Of a stretch of 64,000 bases of DNA, positions 35,440 through 47,122 are shown in pieces; within the stretch, counting starts at the first letter, position 1; each line of letters starts with the position of its first letter. Made by a program: the position numbers and the translations under genes. Source of the DNA: Mugil cephalus (lineage: Eukaryota; Chordata; Actinopteri; Mugiliformes; Mugilidae); assembly GCF_022458985.1 (NCBI RefSeq), contig NC_061771.1, forward strand, positions 23,862,001 through 23,926,000, read 5' to 3'. The notes beneath the pieces are model-generated. The model saw nothing but the letters and a program-made list of their open reading frames with translations. It was not told the origin of the DNA and made no database searches.

Positions 35440-38400
35440 TCATTTCTTTCCCTTTCCTTTCCCTTTGCCTTTGCCTTTCCCAGATTCTTCCTTCTTCTGC
35501 TTAGTCGACTCCTTTGTGGTTTTGGCCTTTTTCTGCTGCAGGACGCAACAAGAAATAAACAGGAAGTTGATGCAACGTTTTTTTTTTTTTGAGCACATCA
35601 TCAAACCGTGCATGTTTCTCACCTTGATCATAGCGTCGGCTTTGAGGCCGTCCCCTTCCTCCTCAGACTCCTGGCCGCCGTCCTGGCCGCCGTCCTCTCC
35701 TCCCAACTCCGACTCCCCCCCGCCGCCACCGCGACGCCCCTTCTTCACGGCTTGGAGGGAGTACGGCGTCAGATGAACCTCTTTGTTGTACAAACGGGTG
35801 AAAGCCGCCTTCACCTGGGAGGAGGAGATCAGACAAGATGCTCATTTAAGCTCCTGCACTCGAGAAAGTTCAAAGAATTATAATCTGGCACAGATCGTTT
35901 TAGTATTTTATGGAGCAGTGATTCCCAAGCTGCCAAGCTGCCCCCTAGTGGGCTGCAAAGGTAATGCAAGTGGGCAGCCAAATCATAAATAATCAGATTT
36001 TTGTGTATGTAGGTGGGGTGAAATTATACAAAAATAAATATATACAGAATGTTTTAAATGCTCAAACTCAGTTATGTTTTAAAGGATATAAAAAATGTGC
36101 GGCCGGACCATTTTGCAGTGAGATCGAATTGCATTTGACTTGTTTACATTTGATGCTGACGGCTGAAACTGGAGTATAAAGATAAATAGCTGAGAAGAGG
36201 TCGGAGCTGTTTACTTAGTTTAAACATGTAACTTAGCATTACATATGTCTGCTGTATTAAGTTCAGTCCTTTATGTTCAGTTTTAAATAAAAAATGTAGT
36301 ACATTGCCTCCATATTTATGGGGTCGGAGAAACCGTATCCTATCTGATTAGCATCTAAAGCTAAAAGAAGCTGCTCTCCTCCTTTTCTGAATATTTACAT
36401 ATGTGAGTAAACAGAGGGACACTAAGAAACGATGACCTAAGCCTCAGTTCGATCAGCCTCCCGCTCACCTTGGAATCCAGTTTGGAGTAGGGGTCGGCCT
36501 GTCCCCCCCAGACGCTGATCTCCATGATGCTGTCCACGTCCTCCTTGACCAGCTGGTAGTCGTCCAGCAGCTTCACAGCCTGAGCCGCGCCCTCAGCGCC
36601 GTGTTTCTGGAGAGGACTCAGCAGCGCCTGTCGCAGGTAGAACAGGTAGTCCAGGTTCACCGCCTGCCTGCTGCTCATGGTCCTGCAGGAGAAAACAGAC
36701 AAAAGAGACAATTTGACGAGCTGAACATTATGTGTAGATGTGGCATCTTTGTGATAGAAGCAAAAAAACTCACTTGAGACTCATGTGCGAGGCCAGCTCC
36801 TGAACGATGCGGGAGTGTTTACTGGTGGAGGAGTTCTTGCCGAGCCAGCTGGGGAAGACCGGGAACTGAGACATGTAGCCTCTCATGAGCTCGCCTGGGA
36901 TCACACTGGCGTAGATGGCCTAAAAACAAACACACACACACACACTTATAACGTTACTGCAGGGATAATAATACAGTCGCACACTCATGCTAAGCTAACA
37001 TGTTGTTTTTTTTTGTGCTTGCACACATTTATTTACTTTTTGAATACAGTATGAACAACAAAGAAGATATGAACAATGTGTATTTGTGTGCGTGTGAGTC
37101 CTATCATAATTTGTATGTTTACCAGTTCACACAATAATACAGGAATAATAATGATTATCACATTGTTATTCATATTATAGTAAGGAAAAATAATGAACAT
37201 ATGAAGTAAAACAATGTTTCCATTAATAAGTATTAAAAAATGAAAATAATAATGATAATAAATAAAAACAAACAAAACCAACAACAACATTTACAAAACA
37301 ATTACTAATTATAGTGATAATAATTACTATAGTGAAGGATAGTGAGAGATAGTGGAGGAGGAGGAGGAAGGATAGAGAAGATAAATCTTCTAAGACACAT
37401 TATACATGTTTTTTATTTTTAACAGACTGGTATTCTGTCCTTTCTGTCCATCTATCGTAACCACGTCCAAACCATCGGGGAAGTTACACAGGTGTCAAAC
37501 ATATGGTGACACACAGCATATATTTACAAAGAAGACTGCAATTTTTCAATGAAAATAACTTCTATTCCTAATTTATCCACTGTTTTAGAAAGAGAAGTGG
37601 ACACAACACTGAGAAAGGACCCAGGACTAAACAGCAGACAGCAATGTGCTCAAAGCATTTAGCTTTCTTCAGAAGTTTCCTTTTCTTTTTAACAACTTAA
37701 CTTTTTAAACTTTGCACTAAACCAAATGGAAAAAGTCTGGAGTTGTCTTTACTTATATGGGTCAAAGACGAGACATGTCAATTCTGGTGTCCGAGGCATA
37801 TTTATAATAGTAAAAATAAATTAAAAAAAATTAAAAAGTACAATTTGTTACTCAATTCTTCCCACTTTACTTGCTCATATGAGTATTTACTGTAAGAAAT
37901 GAAAATTTAAGGACCTGTTTAGCTCAAAAGTACAAAACTGTCCTTCCTGAATAACGTCCGGGCTAAAAATCTAAGTACAAAATTACGCTAAAAATGTCAA
38001 AAATCTTAATACAGGCATTAATGATACACTGGGGCATAATTGTGTTGGTGTTTGTAATGACACCTACAAATATAGTAACAACACTAAGCTCATTTACATT
38101 TTTATTCAAGAAATACTTTTGTCCCTATTTTTGGATTCTCAAATGTCCTTCCTGTGTATCACACATAAAGTGTTTATGACCATATTTGGATTTGGACATT
38201 CATGTTACAGGGTGTTGTATCAACCAACAGATTCAGAAGGACCCAAAAGAGATGACAATGTCAATAAATCTCTCTTAAAATGTTGATATTTTGACCTTTT
38301 CGCTCAGTGGTATGTTATGTACCACCGTGATGTGTCTTTCTGGATAACGCTAATAACACATTTATAATTTTTTTATGTTTTAAAATGACCTATTTCATGT

Positions 38401-41400
38401 GAAATATGACATTGATGTGTTGAAGATTGAGCTAATGTTTTACGCAGTAGACCCAGTTAGTGCCTGATTATAAAGGAAAAACAGTTGTTTTGTCCTTCCT
38501 GGGTAACAAAGGTATCCTGTTACCCAGGACATGTCCTCTGTTAGAGAGACTGGACATGTTAATGAATTCAGTAGCTGTAGGTTTTTGGACATTGATTTGA
38601 TGTTGTACTGTTACTCTTTTATTATTATTAATAGCAGCTGATTTTGATTTTGTTTCACTTTTAAAATCCTTATACGTCTTTGACCCATATGTAGTTATTC
38701 TGTCATGTAGTTGATCTACACCTACTAAATGAGTAGGAGTGGTGCGTTCGCTGCCCTTTAAATCAAGCCCTCCACCGGAGGACGTTTCTATTTCATGACA
38801 CAGAAACATAAACGTTACCTGGGTGGGCAGCAGAGACCAGTTCTGCCCTGAGCGGATCCGTCTGTCGACCATGTCGCCCTGAGAGATGGAGTCCGCCGCC
38901 TTGCTCAGCAGCACCAGGTGGGCCTTCATGTCCCCGCTGTGAGAAAAGACAAAACAACATATTAAAATATATTAAAAGAACTGATACTGATCTGGACCCG
39001 GAGTCTCACGGCCTGTCCCCCCTCTTTCCTCACCCAGCAGCGGCAGGACGGACGTGCAGGTAGTTCTCCTGCACGAACAGCGGCGCCAGCGAGTAGTCGT
39101 GGAAGAAGAGGTCGGACTTGTCGATGAGGCTCATGTGGGACGTCTCGTCCCCCGAGGCGAACACCTTCCTGCAGACGTCAAACGGGCCCAGCTTCATGTC
39201 CTTGCGGGCGCTGGCTGCGTCCGCCTTGCACTGGTCGTACGTCATCACCTTGTCTTTGGCCGACCACATGCTCAGGTTGTGGATCACCTGGAGAGGAAGC
39301 AGACAGCTTTTAGAGAGAGTGGAGTCAAAGGAAGAAACTTCTCACGTCAAAACCGCAGCACAGGTTTAATCAAATGAGGCTTTGACTCGTTTTACCTGTC
39401 GGACGTCCTGATTGGAAGCTAAAATGATTTCATTCAGAGCTGGGGGCGGGATCTTGATTCCCTCTTTGAAAGCGATAGACATCATGGCTCCCTGAAAAGG
39501 AATGAAAAAGGACAACTGTGAAAGAGGAAAGTTAAATATTTACATATTGGAACAAATATCACAGATGCAGAGTCGTAGGTGCGATGGAAAAAGAAAAAAA
39601 TCACGTAAAAATGTATCTGATAAGAAGTGACATTTACATTTAGATGTGCTGCAGCTGAACAGCTAATTAACCATGTGGCCAGTGAAGGCAGCACTTAAAA
39701 ATAAATAAATTAATAAATAAATAACAAGATGTGTTCATGTTAAATAAGGAAGCTTAAAAAGAATAGTTAACAGAAGTTACACAGATGTCCAGCTCAGTTA
39801 CAGCTTCATGCCAGATCTGACCACAACCACATTAGATCATTATAAATACTAGGATTTTAATTCAATCATGTGTGTGTATGAATATATAATTTTATTTAAA
39901 TATATATATATATTTTAAAAATATTAAATTAAAAAATAAAATATCATATAAAATTGTTGGGGCATATTTGAGATGTACCTTGATCTGTTCCACCCGTGGC
40001 CTCTGGAAGCGCAGGTCGAAGCAGTAGTTGGCCAGAGACCTGATCTTCTGGTGGTTGCGGTCGTTGCACATGCAGATGATGGGAACCTTCGAGGTTTTGA
40101 TGAGGTTGATCATCTCCTGCGCGGAAGAACAAACACATCGGGTTTAGTAACGAGGCGTCGCGATCCTTCCTCTAACGCCTTCAGAAGACAAGGACGCGTC
40201 CAGACTGGGGAGAGACACGAGTTTGTTTGTACCTGGATTCCTCCACGGTCCTCGTTTCCAGCCATGCCGTCGATCTCATCCATGATGAGAACGTGTTTAC
40301 TGCTCACGGTCGAAGACGTTCCTACACGAGACCAAGAGAGCGGGAGGACACGGTATGAGCTTCGCTTGAGAGCAAAATGTGTGTCATGTACATTTACTAA
40401 AACAAAAGAACTGAAGTTTGTGCAGGTTTCTTGTATTAAAAACTTTGGTATGAATTTTCACAACTTTCTCAACGATATTAGGGATTAGTAGGTATAAAAA
40501 CTACGCATCATCTTTGAACAGGAAGTAGTAAAAACGAGCAAAGACAGAACAATGAAGTCCCAACGTCCTCAAACGAGTACTTGCTAATTAGCGACGTTGT
40601 AGCTCGTTGCTATTGATAAAATTTGTTAAATTTGTGAGTCACATCAAACTAGCAACGTTAATAAGCATAAACAAATAAGTTTTGACCTTTGAATACCACT
40701 AGACTAAATCGTCCACTAATGGGGACAAACAATGGGTTTAAATTAAGCAGAATAAGCTGCAAAATAAAAGCTAAAACTTCATGTCCCCATATGAGGACGC
40801 AGGGTCTCAGGAGGTTAAGCTCGGCTGGTTGTATTTTAAAAAACGTCCCTCATCATTTAAAAAAATTAAAAGAGGGTTTTGCCTTAAAGCCTGAAGACTT
40901 ATCCTCCGTAATTGGAAATCTGACAAGTCCTCTTATTTTTCAAGTTGGTTAAAAGAAGTTTTTCCTTAAATCCTCTAGAAAAACTCAGATATTATAGATT
41001 CAGGCGCCTTTGTAGGATTCATTCTTGCCTTATCCCCCTCAGAAATAACACAATAGGTCATATTTAAAAGTGTGATTCATGTCATGTTGCCATATACGCT
41101 ACAGGGCTGTGTATTCATGTTTACACCTGAGGTCTGAGCTAATAAGTGGCTTCTCCTATTGCTAACGTGCCCCTTGGTCTCTACATATGATGATATGACT
41201 ATGGCTTAAATGGTTTGCTGCTGTAAGTTCGTGCTTCTTGTCCACTAAATTTATAAATAAATGTGAAAAATGTAACAAATAAAAAAAGAAAAGAATACAG
41301 GTTTCACCTTTGTAGAAGTTCTCGATGCTGGTATTGTTCAGTGACTCTGCAACCACTTCCTTCAGGCTGTTTTTGCTACGAGTGCAGCTGGCGTTCATCT

Positions 41401-42389
41401 CCACGTAGCTGAAGCCCAGCTCCTACGAACCAACACCAACCATCAAGCGAAGCCAGGATCAGAACAACTTCTAACCCTCAGGACAAAAACGTCCACGTCC
41501 AAAAACCGCTATAAAAACTTAACAGACTAATATTTTTTTCAGATTTTTTTCTGCATAAGTGTCTTAAACCACTTCAGCACTTTACAAAACTATCACAAAT
41601 TCAATCATGTTGAGGGTTTTAAACCCTTAACGAGTGCATATACGGCTTTCAATACACACACACACACACACACACCTCATAATAAGCTGCTAAGCTAAGC
41701 TCAATAACACAAGCACAAAAACGAATGAAATAACAAACATTTTATTCATAGGCTCTGTAATGGGAAAATTACTGCTTTTAGTGTTTAACACTCAAAATGA
41801 CAAATTAGACCATTTTTCTCATAACTGAAAACCTAATATTGCAGAATGAATGTTTTATTGTTTTGATGGCTGAGAGATCAAAAAATGTAGTTATGATGGA
41901 AGTCAATGTGACATTTTTGTTCACTAAGGTCACAAGAGGGTAGTAAATTTTACATCTGATGCTACACAAAAACTAATAATGCAATCAAGTCAATATTTTC
42001 AGATAATCTGGGTCATACCCAAGACTGATCTGGAAAAAATAAAATAAATAAATAAAATAAATGCCCTAGCCACCCAACTTTAGTTTTATGGAAAATAACA
42101 AATTTGTTTTTCATAAAAACAACAGTGACTTCAAGTAATCAAACTGGCATTTAAAAGGTCAACATTCCTCAAAATGAATGTTTTTTTTTGGTAGTTTTGT
42201 AAAGTGTTGAAGTGCCTAAGAAGATTTGTGCAGACAAAATCAGAAAAAATTAAATTAATTAAATTAATTAAGTTTTTATTAAGTTTTTATAGGAGTTTTT
42301 GGACATGGTTGTTTTTGTTCGCTACGGTTACAAGAGTTTGGTAAATTCAACAGATGCCTGAGGGTTAAGTTTCCCTCTGAGCGGTGTGC

Positions 42390-42430
<41 letters not shown>

Positions 42431-45400
42431 CCAGACCGACCTCACAGACCAGCACAGCTGTGGTGGTCTTCCCCACGCCAGGAGGTCCGGAGAGCAGAGC
42501 GGCTTTGTGACCCGATCCATCGTCTTTGCCTCCAAACTTACCAAACTTCGCTGCTGTTCACCAGAACACACAGAACAAAGACCTTCAGCACAGATACTTT
42601 CTTAAACGTTCACCAAAACAAACCCGAGTCCTCCAGTTTTTTCTCTTACCTGCTGGTTTGCTGGCGCTGCCGCCGCCGTGGTTTCTGTGCCAGTTCTGCA
42701 ACCATCGAATCAGCTTGTTGGCGCAGCTCTGGTCGCCCTGCTGGCCGATCACGGTCTTCAGGGAGCGCGGCCGGTACTTGTCCACCCACAGCGTGCTGGC
42801 GCCCTCCTCTGACGACGATGGGGCCGGGGTCGACGTGGAGGAGGAGGAGGAAGAGGAGGTGGAGGAGAGACCCAGCTCTCGCCGGGCAGTGTGACGCGAC
42901 CCTCTCCCAGACGGGGTGCTGGCATCTGACGTCCTGGAGCCGTGGCCTTGTGCCAGGCCGGTCTTTGACGGGCTCGGGGTCTGAGGGGACCTGGAGTTCC
43001 CCTTAGAGGGGGAGATCTTCTGGGACTTGGGGGTGGTCTTTGACGTCTGGGTGGAGGGAGTCCTGCTCTTTGGGGCTTTGCTCTAATTAGAAGAAGAGGA
43101 AGAAAACGCTTAATATCAGTGAGATGTTATTTAAGTTACAACAAAAAGACATAAAAGCTGCAAAACAGTCTGAGTTTTACCTCGGCTTCTGCAGCGATCT
43201 CATACTTTGACTTCTTTCCTGGTTTGGTTCTGATCAGCTCCAATAGAGCATCTTCATCCAGGATCTTTGTACCGAAACTCTCCGCCTGAAACACGAGTGT
43301 TAAAAAAAAAAAAAGATTGTTTTGATATTGTTTTGTTCCTCCTCTGTTCATCTGTTTGGACGTGTTCGTCCTTCGTCACCTTCTCGAGCTTCGAGGCGCC
43401 GCTGTCTCTGCCCAGCACCAGGTAGGTGGTCTTCTTGCTGACGTTTCCCGTCACCTTGCCTCCGTAGCGCTCGATGAGAGACTTGGCGTCGTCTCTCTCG
43501 ATCGACTCCAGGACGCCCGTCAACACAAACACGCAGCCCTCCAGACAGTTCTCCGCCCCCTGGAAAGCACACAGCGGCGTCCAGTCACCCACCAATCAGA
43601 CACCGAACGAACGCACAGCTTTTCGTTTCTTTCTCTACAGCAGCAGGTGACGTTACCGTGGGGATTTCCTTGGAGCCCAGAGCTCGTGGTCCATCTCTGT
43701 TGAGGTAGTTCCTGTAAGCTGAGGTGTTGGCTTTCTTCTTCTCCATGTCCTCAGGACTCGTACTAGTGCTCTGGTTCAGAGACACAATTGTTTAACTTTA
43801 TGTTGTCAATGTTTTTTTTACCCATTTTTTTGTTCACACGTTTCTCTTTTGTGGTATTTTATAGACAATTAAAGAGATTTAACATGAGATTGTGAAGATT
43901 ACGACCTGCGTAAGGCTCATCTTCTTGGCTCACCTCAGGTTTCTTGGGGGAGATTTTAAGTGCAGTGGGGGTAGTTCCCGCTTTAGGCGTGAACTTCACG
44001 TCTGAGATCGCAGAATCACGCGGCTCCTTTTTAGGGGAGATTTTGTTTTTCGTCACTTTGCTCTTCGACTCTTCGTCCTTCAGCTCGTCTTTTCTCTTCA
44101 TCAGGGCCAGTTTGGAGCTGGCTTTGACGGGGCTGGCGTTCTTCTTGGGAGACGGGCTGATCGCGGCCTCCGACGCGCTCCGGCCGGGCTTTGAAGGGCT
44201 GCTCGTGCTGCCGGCAGCATTCGCTCTGCCCTTCTTGGGAGTTACGGTTTGGCCCGGTCTTTCATCAGAGCCTTTACGAGCCTGGATGTAACCACATGCA
44301 AGAACACACTTAACAACTGAGGCCGTTAAAAGCGAACCTACGTTTTTATCGTTGGCTTCATCACCTTCTTGGCCTGTGGCTCCTCGTTCAGCATCGCCAG
44401 TGTTTTTGCGAATTCCTCATCTTCGTGCACCTGTTTTTCCAGCTGTGTGAAGGCACAGAGACAAGAATAAGTAAATGTCTCCTTCTTGATTGATCGTATA
44501 ACGCTCCAGTTCACTCTAATACGCAACACGACCGGAACAAACAGTTTGAGGCATTTTTATTTGAAAACAGACTGAAAGCATAGCGCAAAAAAAGTTTAAC
44601 TGTGCTGTTTCTGACCAGTGTGTTGACTTTGTGTTGTCACACTGCCGTGCACCTGCAGCAGTCACGTGCTTCCATGTCAAGAAGCAACTAAATGTACCGA
44701 CAACGGACTCGACGTGTCTCGGTGAGAAACACTGCAGATTCAAAGTCACGTTTATGTTCAAACAGATTCATTAATTACTGTCTACTAGTGATGTGCGGAT
44801 CGATACTTCCGATACCAGGTCTTTATGCTTTAATATTGATTCTATCAAAAGATCGATACTTCAGTCATTTGAGGTGATGTTGGACCTTGAAAGTAACTTA
44901 ACTTGTGGCAACACAACAAACCTTGCGAAACACCTCATTTGCAAATTAAGATGCAAGTTTTCATTTTATAGTAGTTCTTAATAGTTAAGTAATAATTTAT
45001 TTTAATGGTTGTATTGTTTTACTTAATAATTTTTATTGTTTGTTGTTGTATTAGGTCGGTTATAGTGAATGAGGCCGCTACCTCAATATACTTCTGAGTT
45101 TAAAATAAATACATTGATGTCTGATGTCTTGTATTATTTATGAAGATATGATGATTTGAAACGCTTTTTTTCCATTTAACAGACACATTAGCATCAGTAT
45201 CGACTGTCATCGGCGATACTTACTCTGTATCGGATCGGAAAGGAAATCGGTGGTATCAAACATTGCTACCGTCGACTTTAAATAATGATATGTACAAGTA
45301 GTCACCTCCATCTCCTCCTCCAGCTGCAGCTGTCTTGCAAGTTCTTCATCACTTATCAGGTCGTCTGTGTCTTGAGTTGGCTGAGGAGAAGATGAGTTTT

Positions 45401-46994
45401 TACAGAGTCAGTTTGTTGAAACGGGATTCGTATTTTAATAGTGAGAGGATGAGAAGAGTTGGTAAAGGGTTCAGTAATAATGCAATAATAATATAATAGA
45501 AGTGAGTACTCACAGCCTTTCGTTTGGTGCTGGCCACCAGTTTCTTGTCTGACCGCTGAACGGTCCCTTCGCCAAAGTAGTCCAGCACTGAGGTGGGGGT
45601 TTGTTTGGGCTGGGGAGGAGGTGGTGCTGACTTAGGGGTGGCAGGCAGAGGAGGAGACTTTAACCCAGTTTTCCCCCCCTGAGTAGCAGAAGGCTTGGGA
45701 GGAGACTTCACTCCTCCTCTGGGTGCCGACCGAGGACTCTCCGCATCTGACTTTGACGTTTTGGAGCCGCTCCTCTGGTTGGGTTTGGAGACTTTCTTCA
45801 GGCTCTGAAAGGTGTCGCTGTCCGAGTCTGCAACCAGAACAGAGAGACATCCCATCAAAACACAGCTGCTTTGAAATGATTTACCGTCACGTGTTAACCG
45901 CTGAGGCACGTAAGCATCACCTGTTTCAGAGACGTACTGCACCGGGTCTTTCTTGGGAGGCGGCTCTGCCTTCTTGGTCTTCACTTTCTCTTTGGGAGAT
46001 TTCTTTGACTTGCTCACGGGCACCTCCTCCTCCTCCGAGTCTGAGCAGAAAGAACAAGATGTAGCAGCTGTTTTATTATAGTTCTAGGATCCTCTAGGAC
46101 TCTTCTCTTTCCTTTATACCTAATTTGTTGTTTTCTATTCCAAACCAAGACTGTAAGTTGTAAATGATAACAAAAATGTATTTACATTTGCAAATTTACA
46201 AATACTTTACTGTGTGGAAAAACACAAATAACATAATAAAAGTGAAGATAAATACAACAGCAGACACTCTATGATCACGTTAACCATTAGCTCACATCCC
46301 TCTCACCTGACTCTATGATTGCATGCTTCTTTCGCTTTTTCCCTCCATCCTTGTGTTGCTCTTCTGCTTTGGGGCTTTTGGCCTACAGAGCATAAACCAA
46401 ATTAAATCAAATAACCAAGAGGAGGAGAAAAACACAGGAATCAATACAAAGAGGAGGATAGACTATGGTACTATTTCCTTGCCTTGGTGGTTTGTTTCTT
46501 TTTATTCTTCACCTCCTCGTCTGAAGACAGAGGACTCTTCTTCTTCTTCTTCTCGGGTTTGACATTTTCATTCGAGGCTGGTTTCTGCACCGCCGGTTTA
46601 GCGGATGTCGGTGCAAAGAACCGCCTGATGTCCTGTGTGCACACACTTGTTTTATTATGACATTAACGAAGGCAAAACGATTATTTTGTAGTTTAAACAT
46701 TGAACTTTCGGACATTCTGCATTAAAATGTGCAAATTTTGAACTTGAAACAAAAGTCGACGGCAAAACGATGAGAAAGTAAGAGAAACCGATGTGATCCT
46801 CTTTCCTTGCATTAAACAACAGATTGTCAAGATTATCTTTCTTTATATTTCTTTAGCTGCAGCTAACACAGCTCAGGGCGCTTTTGCGCGTCAACAAGAT
46901 AACAAGCTCACTTTCTCTTGATTTAACAACTTAAACTATTGTGCCATTTGTCGTGTAAGATGATAAACAACAGAAATGTGCAACGTACCATCAT
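35440..46994 (-). CDS. rfc1: Replication factor C large subunit, complete
   Basis: RFC1 is the large subunit of the clamp loader that opens PCNA and loads it at primer ends. Coding exons in transcript order: 46994-46989, 46632-46483, 46382-46307, 46040-45921, 45827-45514, 45380-45306, 44442-44365, 44281-43934, 43770-43657, 43559-43380, 43285-43181, 43082-42650, 42553-42441, 41422-41308, 40321-40233, 40116-39979, 39491-39396, 39287-39034, 38936-38819, 36919-36774, 36682-36469, 35814-35623, 35535-35440. Total 3570 nt, 1189 aa (human about 1148). Visible: N-terminal DIRRFF; PIP-like TPTSVLDYFG near residue 195; BRCT domain near 428-487 (GCVFVLTGVLESIERDDAKS); Walker A GPPGVGKTT near 689; Walker B LIMDEIDG near 755; the conserved RFC1 C-domain (AIYASVIPGELMRGY); and a basic GK-repeat tail. 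A serine-rich linker lies at 42830-42870. The second coding exon uses a GC donor. The first exon carries two ATGs in tandem. Confidence 0.95.
35916..36130. mobile_element. Possible hAT-type fragment in rfc1 intron
   Basis: It begins CAGTGATTCCCAAGCTG and soon reads 'ccctagtgggctgcaaagg', the usual opening of a common fish hAT family. The right end was not found. Confidence 0.35.
36920..38818 (-). other. Largest rfc1 intron
   Basis: 1.9 kb, AT-rich, half of it occupied by the inverted-repeat unit at 37755-38690. No exon was seen. Confidence 0.7.
37755..38690. mobile_element. 936-bp unit with 16-bp perfect inverted ends
   Basis: ATATGGGTCAAAGACG (37755-37770) is the exact reverse complement of CGTCTTTGACCCATAT (38675-38690). 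Inside there is a further hairpin around 38500-38530 (TCCTGGGTAACA / TGTTACCCAGGA). The interior has no coding capacity. It looks like a non-autonomous DNA transposon whose ends lie near or just beyond these repeats. The superfamily is unknown to me. Confidence 0.55.
40322..41307 (-). other. rfc1 intron with dispersed repeat
   Basis: A 986-bp intron. Repeat copy A at 40551-40818 is described separately; the rest is unassigned AT-rich sequence. Confidence 0.7.
40551..40818. repeat. Dispersed repeat copy A (pair with 54248-54730)
   Basis: From 'aatgaagtcccaacgtcctc' to 'agggtctcaggaggttaa' it matches the lias-intron copy in the same orientation, but lacks about 85 bp present there (54520-54605 region). 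The end 'ctcaggagggttaa' recalls fish elements with TTAA ends. Confidence 0.7.
41471..42368. mobile_element. Long MITE-like unit with nested inverted ends
   Basis: TAACCCTCAGG (41472-41482) is inverted as CCTGAGGGTTA (42357-42367). Just inside, 'ccaaaaaccgctataaaaac' pairs with 'gtttttataggagtttttgg', and 'gcactttacaaaactatcac' pairs with 'tagttttgtaaagtg'. The 0.9-kb unit is a long imperfect inverted repeat without coding capacity. It fills almost all of the intron between the rfc1 exons at 41308 and 42441. Confidence 0.65.
42393..42428. repeat. (GT)18 microsatellite beside rfc1 exon
   Basis: On the rfc1 strand this is a CA repeat beginning about 12 nt after the 5' splice site of the Walker A exon. 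CA repeats near splice sites are known hnRNP L sites; an effect here is inference. Confidence 0.85.
44787..45270 (+). mobile_element. Decayed hAT element with BED-finger remnant
   Basis: It begins 'tagtgatgtgcggatcgata' and contains a short plus frame near 44877-44965 reading CGNTTNLAKHLICKLRCK, the N-terminal BED zinc-finger pattern of hAT transposases. It ends near 'ggtggtatcaaacattgcta'. It lies in an rfc1 intron on the opposite strand. The rest of the transposase is gone. Confidence 0.6.
46383..46482 (-). other. rfc1: 100-nt GC-AG intron in rfc1
   Basis: On the minus strand the donor is ACCAAG|GCAAGG and the acceptor CTCTGTAG. Reading through gives AAG GCA AGG AAA TAG, an immediate stop, so splicing at GC is required to keep the frame into AKSPKAEEQ. 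No GT near the boundary fits. Confidence 0.8.
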
Positions 46995-47063
46995 GAACAC
47001 GTTTTCCCGCAGCGCTCAGACAAGTTTTTTTTATCAGAAAAGTAAGAAAAAACCTCCTTCTGC

Positions 47064-47122
47064 TTGGCGCGCGAAGCTTGGTTCTGTCGTCGCCCGGAGA
47101 TGACGCACACGAGGGGCGGGGC
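47064..47122 (-). promoter_or_regulatory. rfc1 core promoter: E2F-like and Sp1-like boxes
   Basis: TTGGCGCGCGAA (47064-47075) resembles an E2F site, fitting an S-phase gene. GGGGCGGGGC (47113-47122) is a GC box, with TGACGCA just beside it. All lie 70-130 bp upstream of the rfc1 start codon. Function is inferred. Confidence 0.45.

Noticed and set aside
38468-38929. 153-codon minus-strand frame running out of an rfc1 exon
   Set aside because: Only the part at 38819-38936 is conserved RFC1. The rest reads intron and the inverted-repeat unit past a good GT donor.
42820-42870. Coding trinucleotide expansion in the rfc1 serine linker
   Set aside because: The run of serines is encoded by mixed TCC/TCT codons interrupted by threonine, typical of a disordered linker rather than a pure expansion-prone repeat.
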